DNA of 64,000 bases from Owenia fusiformis (taxonomy: Eukaryota; Annelida; Polychaeta; Sabellida; Oweniidae), in assembly GCA_903813345.2 (NCBI GenBank), contig CAIIXF020000004.1:7521525-7585524 (forward strand), in the 5' to 3' direction. This document shows positions 35,892 through 47,800 of this stretch, piece by piece (the stretch's first letter is position 1; each line of letters starts with the position of its first letter). The notes below the pieces were generated by a model that was given only the letters and a program-made list of their open reading frames with translations, was not told the DNA's origin and did not search any database. The position numbers were made by a program, and so were the translations under genes.

Positions 35892-36283
35892 TATGTACAT
35901 AATAATATATGATGATTCACTCACCTGTGTCTGGTGGATGTTTGATTCTCATATACAACTTAACAAATTCAGCAAATATGGAGGACCTGCAAAAAGTACA
36001 ATTAAAAAACTCCATTTGACAATTGGCTATATTTGAACAAGGACGATTTAGGGTTTGTGTCCTGTTTTTGAAATTTAATCTTATCAGTGACGAGTAAAAT
36101 AGTTTCTCAATTATCCAGCGAAAAGCACCATATAACGATAGCCAGCATTCAATAGCTACTATATTTGTTATCTAAATGAACATTTATAAGTATTTTTGAA
36201 TTCCTCCGGCGGATGTTCATCCATTTTGTTATGAAGACGTCATGTGGGGACAGTAAATAAGAAACAGGATTCATAATTTTTGA
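35892..36283. other. Gene-free spacer
   Basis: No gene is seen. Bases 35930-36020 are a diverged relative of 3463-3540 (shared AGCAAATATGGAGGACCTGC-like word). Confidence 0.4.
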
Positions 36284-37536
36284 CCTGTCATTGTCGGTAA
36301 AATGCATTGCTTAACTGACAAATATAGATCAGTTATAGGTAATTGTCAGTAAAATGCATTGCTTAACTGACAAATATAGATAGGATATAGGTCATTGTCT
36401 GTAAAATGCATTGCTTAACTGACATATATAGATCAGATATAGGTCATTGTCAGTACAATGCATTGCTTAACTGACAAATATAGATCAGATATGTGTCATT
36501 GACATTAAAATGCATTGCTTAACTGACAAATATAGATCAGGTATAGGTAATTGTCAGTAAAATGCATTGCTTAACTGACAAATATAGATCAGATATGTGT
36601 CATTGACATTAAAATGCATTGCTTAACTGACAAATATAGATCAGATATAGGTAATTGTCAGTAAAATGCATTGCTTAACTGACAAATATAGATAGGATAT
36701 AGGTAATTGTCAGTAAAATGCATTGCTAAACTGACAAATATAGATAGGATATAGGTCATTGTCTGTAAAATGCATTGCTTAACTGACAAATATAGATCAG
36801 ATATAGGTCATTGTCAGTAAAATGCATTGCTTAACTGACAAATATAGATCAGAAATAGGTCATTTTCAGTTAATTGCCTTTTTAACTGACAAATATAGAT
36901 CAGGTATAGGCCATTGTCAGTAAAATGCATTGCTTAACTGACAAATATGGATTGGATATAGGTCATTGTCAGTTAAATGCATTGCTAAACTGTCAAATAT
37001 AGTTCAGGTATAGGTCATTGTCAGTAAACTGTATTGCTTACTGTCAAATATATATAAAATATAGGTCATTGTCAGTAAAATGCATTGCTAAACTGACAAA
37101 ATTAGATCAGATATAGATCATTGACATTAAAATGCATCGCTAAACTGACAAATATAGATAAGATATAGGTCATTGACATTAAAATGCATTGCTAAACTGA
37201 CAAATATAGATCAGATATGTGTCATTGACATTAAAATGCATTGCTTAACTGACAAATATAGATAAAATATCAGGATATAGGTCATTGTCTGTAAAATACA
37301 TTGCTAAACCGACAAATATAGATCGGATATAGGTCATTGTCAGTAAAATGCATTACTAAACTGACAAATATAGATAGGATATAGGTCATTGTCTGTAAAA
37401 TGCATTGCTTAACTGACAAATATAGATCAGATATAGGTCATTGTCTGTAAAATGCATTGCTAAACTGACAAATATAGATAGGATATAGGTCATTGTCATT
37501 AAAATGCATTGCTAAACTGACAAATATAGATCAGAT
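36284..37536. repeat. Tandem array, 52-bp unit, about 24 copies
   Basis: The unit is roughly TGACAAATATAGATCAGATA followed by TAGGTCATTGTCAGTAAAATGCATTGCTTAAC. The word TGCATTGC recurs at 36303, 36355 and 36407, giving a strict 52-bp period, with small changes and one short insertion near 37266. Variants GTCAGTAAAA, GTCTGTAAAA and GACATTAAAA alternate in blocks, indicating multi-unit duplications. Confidence 0.88.
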
Positions 37537-38327
37537 CAGTGAACCTTGAACAGTTCTGTTGAGCTAATATGTACCTGTAATAAATGGTAAATCTAGATCA
37601 CTATGGCAACTGTCAATCGGCAAACCGCGGCCCCTGACGAGGATGTACACAACCGTAAGTCGTCCTGTCCTTCGATTGCTGAGCAACCCTCTTATCAAAC
37701 TGAAATATATTTATTATCAATCGGTACATTCTTATGTTCGTCATCAAATAAAAAGCGATTTATTTAGTGTTATTTAAAACATTTATAAAAAGTCTCAAGC
37801 ATACCTTACAGTATTATTTTTCAAAATAAAGATACATTTCGTCGCTCTGGTGAATAAATGATAAAGACAGCTCAAACCCGTTTAATGATTAATAATTGAA
37901 ATGATAAATAATAAATTAATTGAGTAATAGTTGCAAGTCACTTTTTCGGGAAACTATAGGGTATCATTATCAATCAGCTTTGACTTGGCATCACCTTTTA
38001 GGGCATTGCTAAGAATGTCCTACAGAGTCCCCAGTTGCTGTCTATCCAAACGTACCTTACAGTATTATTTTTCAAAATAAAGATACATTTCGTCGCTCTG
38101 GTGGATAAGATAAAGCTGATTGACAGATGCTATCACGTGATAGCAGACTAAATCGCTAAATATGTATCATTGCGCATTGACATGCATTTTTGAATTTGTC
38201 AATTCTCACATAATATGTAACCGATCTTTTTGATATTTGAACGATTTGTTAGTGATACTCTTAGGCTACTTTATAGAAATTATTAATCATTAAACGGGTT
38301 ATAACGAATGACAAAAAATTGAAAGCC
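37537..38327. repeat. Gene-free spacer with a direct duplication
   Basis: About 60 bp starting ATACCTTACAGTATTATTTT at 37800 is repeated almost exactly at about 38050 (CGTACCTTACAGTATTATTT), around 250 bp apart. CCCGTTTAATGATTAATAAT near 37878 recurs inverted near 38285-38300. No gene is seen. Confidence 0.6.
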
Positions 38328-38462
38328 CATGATAACATTAAGTTTTAAATTTGCAATATTTCGATTTATTCTATAAACAAAAACAAAATATAAATTAGTT
38401 GCTTGAAAAAGATTTATAGAATAAATCGAAATATTGCAAATCTAAAACATTTTGTTATCATA
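38328..38462. repeat. Palindromic foldback, about 50-bp arms
   Basis: TTTGCAATATTTCGATTTAT near 38350 is mirrored by ATAAATCGAAATATTGCAAA near 38422. Pairing extends outward to TGATAACA / TGTTATCA. The loop is about 32 bases. It is a probable small MITE. Confidence 0.65.
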
Positions 38463-38707
38463 ACTAATGACAATGTACGAGAATTATAATTACGTCACAT
38501 TGCGATATTTTTGTATTTATTTATTTATCTATTTCATATTTTATTCAAATAGTTCGTTTTTACTTGGTTGTTTGTTTGCTTGCATACTATTATTCTGAGA
38601 ACAGTATTGATTAATAGTAGCCCTTTTTCGAGAAGATAACAATTAGATAGTGTTTATAATGTAGACTCACTTAACCCAGACTTTGAAGTAAAGCTTGCAA
38701 ACTCAAT

Positions 38708-39064
38708 ATGATCGTTGTTCCCCTGTTCGGTTACCGAAATTACGAGACCGTCTCTCGTCTCTCCAATAGCACAGTCGTGTTTTCGCGTCTTGATAGAGCG
38801 TCAAATGAGATGGTTAGCGCTATTGAACAATTTATATGCGCATCAAGGAACAACTTCCCAGAAGTGCTATTTATAGTTGTTGTTTTCAAAACTGAAGTCA
38901 GAGTGCTCTACGACTATAAATTAAGTTGCCCTTGTCTCGATGAGTCACTCAAACATAATTACTCTATTTTCAAGACTACTTTTTTCATTACCTATGGTTG
39001 CTCTGCGATATTACAAAGAATGATGAAAGATAAATCAAATTTCACATTGGAAGTTATTCAATGA
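38708..39064 (+). CDS. Hypothetical 118-residue ORF, possibly CALHM-like
   Basis: The frame opens with an ATG at 38708 and stops at 39062-39064. I do not firmly recognise it. It has a hydrophobic segment (FPEVLFIVVVF), followed about 20 residues later by CPCLDESLKHNYSIFKTTFF and a second hydrophobic stretch. CALHM channel proteins have, after their first membrane segment, a CPC motif and an aromatic/Tyr-containing second segment, so the layout fits weakly. CALHM proteins are far longer. This would therefore be a first exon or a fragment, and I found no convincing splice donor. It could also be a chance open frame. Confidence 0.3.
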   Translation: MIVVPLFGYRNYETVSRLSNSTVVFSRLDRASNEMVSAIEQFICASRNNFPEVLFIVVVFKTEVRVLYDYKLSCPCLDESLKHNYSIFKTTFFITYGCSAILQRMMKDKSNFTLEVIQ

Positions 39065-39654
39065 GACATATATATATATAAATGATCTGTTAGGTTTAGA
39101 CAACTCTAAAAAAAGATTTTGTAATTGAAATATACCCCATAGCCTTGCCAAAGTCTGTATTTTCTTTTACTTATCTTGATATTCAATAATACCCTGTGCG
39201 CAGAGTCTAGTTAAACTACTGAAGACGAAGCTCTCTTTTAAGAAGTGAAGTCAAACAATTGCAAAGGGTAATTCAATAAGGACTTTACAATAAAATTTAA
39301 AAAATATAAAAAGACATCGTCTTGGGCAAGGCTTTTGTTGAGCTAGAGTGGAAAAAACTAAGGAATCTAATATGAATGCGCCTTATATTTCTTGGCCTTC
39401 TAATTAACATTGAAATAGACGATTATATTCTAAGTTATACGACATGAGACGACTTAAATTTTGAAATTGTGGATTTTCCAAATTTGGAAAGCAATATTTC
39501 ATTAAACCCAGCATATGAGGTCTGGAGGTCTGTGTATATTCCAGCTTATTAGATTTAAAATTTATTCTTCGACATGTATTGTAATGACTTCAAAAACTTA
39601 TGATGTTATGGTCTCGGATTGTAATATATGCATTTGCTCATACCACTGCACGGA
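39065..39654. other. Gene-free AT-rich stretch
   Basis: Nothing supported is seen apart from a short TA microsatellite near 39068-39080. Confidence 0.4.
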
Positions 39655-39790
39655 TCCAGGGGGGCATGCCCCCCCCCCTTTGTGGGCCAGGAAAAAACTT
39701 TAGGGCCCAACGATTTTGTATGGCCTAAAACTTTATGCCGGGCTCAAAATTTGGCCCCCGCCCCCTTGTTAGTTTCTTGATCCGCTACTG
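39655..39790 (+). repeat. C/G-tract dispersed repeat (GGATCCAGGGGGGCATGC type)
   Basis: This is a G-rich then C-rich stretch beginning GATCCAGGGGGGCATGCCCC and continuing with TTTGTGGGCCAGG and GGGCCCAACG-type words. It ends at CCCTTGTTAGTTTCTTGATC. A relative lies in the opposite orientation at 62990-63245. Pieces occur at 40536-40590 and 41167-41205. It looks like an interspersed non-coding repeat. Confidence 0.5.
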
Positions 39791-41219
39791 CATACCATTC
39801 ATTGCATATATACATTACAAATATTTGTTATACGGATGGGGTTCTGCGAAATTCAGTTTCCATTTCTCAGAAATGTTAAGTTCAAAACAAGAGGAGAAAA
39901 ACAAATCATTATGTCACATGCAACTTCCCAGAAGAGCACAAACACAAATCTGTTTTTTCGAGATAAGACCAACTGTTGATTCTTTTTTGCATCATTTAAT
40001 AAAATGGTATCAATTTCATTTTAATATTAAATATCTCAAGTGCTCCAAGTTACTTTTTTTTACTAATAACAATTTAAAAATACAGCAAACCTTTATTGAA
40101 CGGCATTTGGTGACATTTTTTTAAAATGTTAATGTGTTTGGCTGTAGTGAAAACGAGAGTCTGGGGTATGGCATGTGACACAATGTCACAAAAGGCTCAA
40201 TCGCACAAAGAGAAAAAATGTATCTCTAGAGGTCTAGAGTTGGGTTCTGATCAACGTTTAGCCCTACATAGCTGCCCCATCACCTAAGATCTAATGATGG
40301 CATATTGATATAAATAGTAGGTTGAAAAACGTCAGACATAGTTTTACATATTAGATATCGTTTTGAATGAGTTTTTTGTGATGACTGATTAGACCTCCAA
40401 CTATAAACACTGAAGTAATTCTGAGAAACAACCTACTCCTGTATTCCACATTCGATGAAATTGTAATTGTTTTATTATTTCTCGGAACTCTACTAATCTT
40501 TTGCCAATTGTACCATGATATGCATAGGTCTAGCCAGGGGGGGTGCGATGGGTGAATCGCAACCCCCCGAACCCCCCCCCCTTCTGGCTACTGATTAATG
40601 CTTATGGGGTCGTGAATCGCCATACTATGCCGTATTCGATATCGTCAATAACAACGGAATCTGAATTTAAATTAATTAAACAGAGCCGTGGCAACGGACT
40701 ATGGTAAATTGTGACTACGGACTATTGTGGATGTATTACATTGGAACATATAGGATAATGGACAATGGGAACTAGACGTATGATGAATTGATTGCATCAC
40801 AATTTTGATTTGAAAAAAAAGTGATTCCCCTATCTTATAGTGTTACACCCCCTCTCTTTTCAAGTAACGTAAGATTTTTGGACTTTTTACATTTAGCCAA
40901 CTAAGTGTTACCATGGGCTCTACCACTCTGATAGAGCCCATGGTGTTACTTACATCACAATTTCCAGTCTTAAGAATATAGATCTGGTAGTGATTGTAGC
41001 ATCTGAGCTGTTCTTCTCTGTACATTTTCGCGGCCCGGGATCGCCAAGTGTTAGTCGTCCCGATATTGCGTGTTTCTTGGAGCTACAAAATGCCGTTACT
41101 TTTAATTGGTGGATATACATTAACATGCATGAAGAAATAAACATACAGTTCACCGAAAAGTGGAGTGACCCCCATGCCCCCCCCCACACTGGATCCGCCG
41201 GTGATACCGGTAGTAATAG
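39791..41219. other. Gene-free stretch with small repeats
   Basis: A 12-bp-arm hairpin, CCATGGGCTCTA / TAGAGCCCATGG, is at 40911-40943. Poly-C tracts belonging to the dispersed repeat family are at about 40536-40590 and 41167-41205. No gene is seen. Confidence 0.45.
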
Positions 41220-41421
41220 TAGGGGAGAGCGGGGTAAGACGGAACGCGGGTTGAGACGGAACGATGGGTTTTTATTGAATAATTGTTTAAAAGAGGTTAT
41301 TGAAGTAAACTTTTTTTGAAAACATATCAAGTGATCTTTCTGTTCAACCACAATTTTCTTGTAGGCTGCAACTTATACTTTAATAAAAAACCACCGTTCC
41401 GTCTTACCCCGCTCTCCCCTA
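41220..41421. mobile_element. 202-bp MITE with 26-bp terminal inverted repeats
   Basis: It begins TAGGGGAGAGCGGGGTAAGA and ends with the exact reverse complement (TCTTACCCCGCTCTCCCCTA). Arms are 26 bp or more and the interior is AT-rich. The element is short, non-coding and well preserved. Confidence 0.75.
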
Positions 41422-41729
41422 ATTAGAGTAGCTTTGAAATCTATCAATGACCATGGGGCAATAATAATTGAACACTTTTTCTTGGGTTATGAGCTTGCTA
41501 ATAAAAGGTATTGCCCCATCATGGAACCCCAACTACTTCGAACTTCGAACTACCCGGGAGTTCACCTGGAAGATGCTGAACGAAACAACATACACTGGCG
41601 CAATCCGGCAGACTTTTGGATTTTGAAATTTCGGATTTTTTTGAACTTCTCTCTAATCATGTTATTACAACATAGATAATGAAACGATAGTACTATAATT
41701 TGATCAAAGAAGTAATTAATAATATTTAA
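41422..41729. promoter_or_regulatory. Immediate upstream region of VWA8
   Basis: These 300 bases precede the first VWA8 exon and should contain its promoter and leader. I could not identify a TATA box or initiator. The placement is inferred only from the gene start. Confidence 0.3.
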
Positions 41730-41835
41730 ATGCTGAATTTATATCGAATGCAGGCAGAACGAGCCCTGCGCAGGGTTCAAAACTTGCGGAATATTTTGAG
41801 TTCAAATCATCATGTTGGACTTCGACCAGTTTCAT
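41730..41835 (+). CDS. VWA8: VWA8 exon 1
   Basis: The exon encodes MLNLYRMQAERALRRVQNLR and the following NILSSNHHVGLRPVS, then one base of the next codon. The donor is CAT|GTAAGT at 41836. A TAA immediately precedes the ATG in frame. The start could also be ATG 41748. It is a basic, Arg-rich leader of mitochondrial-import type. Confidence 0.8.
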
Positions 41836-44800
41836 GTAAGTATATGAGCTGCACTTTGTTATGAGATGCAACATCTACGAAAGTGAGCGCACTATATTAT
41901 TAGATAAAATTCAAACGTTTAATAAGTACTTTTCTAGCATGACTGAGGAAAACAAGTTCCTATACATTATGTCATACAAATCAAATATGGACTCGGAGGA
42001 AATCCTGCATTTCATTGAAATGTGCAATAGAAAAGAAATCTCTAACATCGCAACCACTATGTGTACAACACATGTAAATATAACTGTATAAATGTAGTTT
42101 GTATAATTGTAGTCTGGCCATGCCCTGATAACACAGTGGCCGTAAATTCTAAATTCTTAAATTCTATATCTAGAATGAACAGAAGAACCTCCCCCCCCCC
42201 CACTACTGTATGTTATTATTTATTGACCAGAAGTGCGGAAACATTTAAAGAAATAATAATAATAAGCTAGATGGGAGAAAAATAATCTTGATTTACGTCA
42301 TTAATAAATATTTAAAATTCAGTCAAAGTGATGTCATATTTGATATCTACATGTAAAAGTACATCTTGAAATATGGTTTCGAAAACTGTTCATCAACTTT
42401 GAAAATTTGACTTCTTATTCAGGGAAATTTCCAATAAAAAGTGAAATGTCTTTTCCTGTATTCGACAGATAACATTTTCTTTTACTAGACATATTTTAAT
42501 TTTACATACTTATCATACTGTAAGGGTGATACATGTATGAAAATTGAACCACTAAACAGATGAATATTTAAAGTAAAGGGAACTTTCTACTATACCCGCC
42601 ATGCTATCTGACCCGACTGAGCCACCTGGTGATGAAAGTGGTAACTACCTACTCACTTCTGAGTTATTTGGGGAAAACTATTCCTTCAATTCAGTTGGTT
42701 TTTGTTGCAAATAAGCCATTCTTGCATACTCAAGTCCTTAGCAGTGCTACACATGTAGTCTTCAACATTCTGAGACACTGCAGGGGAGTTTGCCATTTTT
42801 GGCAATGAAAATTGCGTAATCTCAAGGTGGGGTGGGTGGAGTAAATTCTGTCCCAAACTATTTCATCACATGTCAATGTTGCATGATGCGAGATCTCGTG
42901 TGATCAAAATATAATACCCATCGTCATTTTGGAATGAAATGAAGTGCATTATCCAGCTCTACAAATAAATTTAGGATACCTTCACATATTCTCATACATC
43001 GACATCGTTATATAAGATAATAACTTTACATTTTCTTTTATCTAATGAGCTATTAAAAAATATCTGTGTAGTTGTTCGGAAGAAAATCTTTTGATTCAAT
43101 TTTGAACACAATTTGCATGATATGGTAAAGGTCCTCTAAGATTTTATTGAACCGATACGCTTCTGAGATTTGAGATCTATTAAAAAAAGCGCAAGGCCAC
43201 CAATGTGCACATTAGTCAATGGTTTTTGCTATTAATCTAGCAACAATAGCCTACATGACTTGTAATAAATACTCGTAAGTGACATTATCATAATGCAATT
43301 AATGTCATTGTTGACTCTATAAAATAAGTTTCTATACGTTATATGAAAAAATCGAAAAAATTGGGACGGAGGGGGAATATGTCTATAAGATATGATATGT
43401 TACTTGACTTTATGTCTTACAACTTCTTATTTCCCCATGTTTTCACTTTTCAGAGATGTACCATCCAGTTTCTTACTGAGTTACTGAGTTCATTTTTCAA
43501 ATACAAGAATTTGTGTAATTGTCTTCCACCTTATAGATTTGTTGAATTTTTGATCTAAAGTAGAAATTAATTGCCTTTTTGATAGTAATACATTAATATT
43601 TTATTTTAATTTATCCCACGATTAATGTGTTATCTGTACAATAACAGCTATTGATATTTCTGATATTATTGAAATCAGTGTGATATTTTCCAGAAAATCG
43701 TTTATCAGACTCATATGCGTGTGATATCGTTTATCTCACGCATATCCGTGTGATATCACATTTGCATTTCGCGCCACAATATTGTTGGAAATTAGGTCAG
43801 ATAATTTATTCTCTTGTTATATTTTATTATATTTTATTATTAAAATGTGATTGTAATCATGGGATAAACCCAATATCACATAATTTCTCTTGATATCATT
43901 TTATCGCATTGTAGATATCAAATATCAACACTCATTCGCTTCGCTCACTCGTGTTGATGTTTTATATCAACTCGGGGATTAAAATGATATCACTCAAAAT
44001 GATGTGATATTCTGTATATATTCATATTCACGAATCAAGAGGTCATGAAAGTAATTTGAGAAGAAAAATATCAATATTTTACCTCTCAAAAATATACATC
44101 TTCATGATGAGTATATCACATTTTGCACTCGTACAAGGCCGAGATAACACCCTCAATGATGTAGGGAAGAAAATAATCCATACCTCAATCATACTATTCT
44201 GGCTAGATAATACTGCAAATGTAAAATCATTGCAAAATTTTGAAGTTGATATGTATCACGCCTTATATTTTTACTTTCATACCCTGGTATATATATAATC
44301 AGCTGATATATAGTAGAACCTCATATTTGCAATTTAATGTTCAAAATGGTGAACATGATTCAGAGACACTTAGTTACATTGTCTTAATAAAAACTTATTA
44401 AGTGTAGGGCATTGCCTGGATCTCAAAATAGGTGAGGCAAAAATCAAGTCAAAGCAGTGTGATACCAAAAATTTGAATGTGACTAAGTATTATTTGAATG
44501 AATAAATCTTAATCAAAAATCCTGAATGTGGCTAAATATTTTTTGAATGAATTAATCGCAATCAAAAATCCTGAATGTGGCTTAATATTCTTTGAATGAA
44601 TAAATCTTAATCAAAAATCCTGAATGTGGCTAAATATTATTTGAATGAATAAACCTTAATAAAAAATCCTGAATGTGGCTTAATAGTATTTCAATGAATA
44701 AATCTTAATAAAAAATCCTGAATGTGGCTTAATATTATTTCAATGAATAAATCTTAATAAAAAATCCTGAATGTGGCTTAACATTATTTGAATGAATAAA

Positions 44801-47800
44801 CCTCAATAAAAATCCTGAATGTGGAGAATAAATCTTAAAAAAAAATCCTGAATGTGGAGAATAAATCTTAAAAAAAATCCTGAATGTGGCTTAATATTAT
44901 TTAAATGAATAAACCTTGATAAAAAAATCCTGTGACTTTTTGACATTCTGTATTTTAGTAGTTAAGTTCTAAAGTGATAAATGATGATATCAAATTGTTT
45001 TCTCATTTTCAGCTGACAGTAAGGTGTCCATTGGAGATGTGACAGTGACAGTAAAAACTCCAAAAAATGTTGAGCTGGTCCCAACTAAATATTGTAAGTA
45101 CTGATAATGTTTCTTCTTTCATATTATGAGTACCCCTCAGGTGTTTATTTAGTACCACTCTTTTGGCTACTAATGATTTTTATTGAGCCTAGCCAAGATG
45201 TTGTTGTAATATTAATTTTGTGAAATAAAATGAAAGATAAAAAATGTGTCACTCACTGCACTAAGGTATATTATGATTAGTGCCAAGTAAGATTAAGTAG
45301 CAATAGGATGAACTTTAAGTGTCCACTCAAGTGCATGATTGGTGCCAATTGAATGTTACTGTGTATGATTAGTGCCACTCATTTATATGATAAGTACGAA
45401 TCAGATGAACTTTATGTGTCCACACATGTTCATGATTAGTGTCATTAAGTATTTGATTAGTGTCATACAAGTGTATGATTAGCACCATTCAAGGTTTGAT
45501 AAGTACATGTTCAGTGAGTATGTTATTTTTAGCACTGCTTGATTTATTAGAGTCACATAGGTGATTTAGTAGGGTCATCCAGGTTGATTATTAGTACCAC
45601 TCATTGTATTATTAGTACCACTCATTGTATTATTAGTACCACTCATTGTATCATTAGTACCACTCATTGTATCATTAGTACCACTCATTGTATTATTAGT
45701 ACCACTCATTGTATTATTAGTACCACTCATTGTATTATTAGTACCACTCATTGTATTATTAGTCTAACTCGAATATTCAAATTAATGCAAGCTACAGTAA
45801 ATACATGAACATGACCTGTTTGTATGATAAGCATATAATTTAAGTATCCTATTGTTTTTTTTATCAACAAATTCAACAGGTATTATAAAAAATACCTGCT
45901 ACATTATGATCTCACAGCTCATAGCAAGTCGCCTACAGACAGTGTTTTATAGTAACTGACCCCCTCACCCAGTCTGTAGCCAGACATTTAAGATGGATTT
46001 ATGCAGAAGGACCTGCTAATTTTAATTTTTTTTTCATTGACTCATACACTTTTAAAATGCCCAGAAAGAACCAAATAGCATCTCAAAATTGTTAAATTTT
46101 CCGGGGGGGCACCCCTCACACCCCCCCCCCACAAAACAATGGAAAAGTTCTGAATTTGCCCTGACATCATCAAATACTAGTAGCTCCTTGATATAGTAAA
46201 TGATTTTTGGAGACTAACACTTACTCGCCCTCTGGCATCCCCACCCCACCTCACTCTTTGGCACCCCCCCCCCCCCCCCCTCTTTAAACCCCCCAAATTG
46301 AAAAAAACTGTGATTTTTTCATATTTGTTGTTGAGTCATGTACTTTGAAAGTGCCTAGAAAGCACCAAATAGCATATTAAAATTGTAAAATTTTCTAGGA
46401 GAGTTGGCATTTTCTAGGAGAGTTGGAGTTCACATCCCCCACAAAACAATTGAAATAATTTTGAATTTTATGTTTTGTCTCAGAGACTTTTAAAGTTCCC
46501 AGACATAATCAAGTAGCTCCTTGATATTGTCAATGTTTCTGGGGGACTAATACTTGATCCCCCTCTGGCATCCCCACCCCACCTCCCCCTCTGGCACCCC
46601 CCCCCCCTTGACACCCCTCCAAATAATGGAAAAAATTGTGATTTTCTCAAATGTTTTACTTGACTCATACACTTTGAAAGTGTCCAGAGAGCACCAAATA
46701 ATGTCTTAAAATTGTAAAATTTCTAGGAGGAGTGGGCCACCCCTCAACCCCCCCACAAAACAATTGAAAAGTTCCTTTATTTTATATATTGTCTCACACT
46801 TTTAAAGTGCCCTGACATCATCAAACAGCTCCTTGATATAGTCAATGATTCTTGGAGACTAACACTTACTCGCCCTCTGGCATCCCCACCCCACCTCGCT
46901 CTCTGGCACCCCCCCCCCCCCCCCACTTTAACCCCCCCCCCCCAAATTGAAAAAAAATTGTGATTTTTGTCATATTTTTTTGTTGAGTCATATACTTTGA
47001 AAGTACCTAGAAAGCACCAAATAGTATATTAAAATAGTAAAATTTTCTCGGAAAGTTGCCACCCCTCACATCCCCCACAAAACAATTGAAATAATTCTGA
47101 ATTTTGTGTATTATCTCAGACACTTTTAAAGTTCCCAGACATCATAAAATGGCTCCTTGATATAGTCAATGATTTTTACTCGCCCTCTGGCATCCGCACC
47201 CAACCTCCCCCTCTGGCATCCCCCCCCCTTTGACAACCCTCAAAAATTGAGAAAAAAAATTATTTTTCAATTTTTTTATTGACTCATACACTTTAAAAGT
47301 GCTCAGATGCACCAAATATCATCATAAAATTGTAAAATTTTCTTTGACATTTGGCCATCCTTCAAATCCCCCACAAAACAACTGAAAAAATTCTGAATTT
47401 CACTTATTGTCTCAGACATTTTTAAAGTGCCCAGACATCATTAAATAGCACCTTGATATGTTTCTGGGGGACAACCACTTGGTTCACCCTCTCATCCTCT
47501 TTGACACCCCCAAAAGAATTCCCATTTTTTAGCTCATTTTTTTATTGACTCATACACTTTGAAAGTACCCAGCAAGCACTATAAATAGCATCTAAAAAGT
47601 GTAAATTTTTCTACGGGGAGTGGGCCACTCCTCATACCCCATACAAAACAATTGGACAGTTTGGACACTTAAACAGTCACCAAGTGGCATAATGAAATCA
47701 TAAAAATTTCTGGCACCCAAACCCAAAAACGAAAGCATTCATTTACTCAAACACATTAAAAGTGCTCAGAAGTTATCAGACAGCATCTTGAATTGGTAGA

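Noticed and set aside
36284-37536. CRISPR-like array of regularly spaced repeats
   Set aside because: The whole 52-bp unit is repeated with no unique spacers, and the genome is eukaryotic. It is a minisatellite.
45584-45808. Open frame encoding repeated ISTTHCI heptads
   Set aside because: It is produced entirely by a 21-bp tandem repeat whose period is a multiple of three. There is no sign of a gene.
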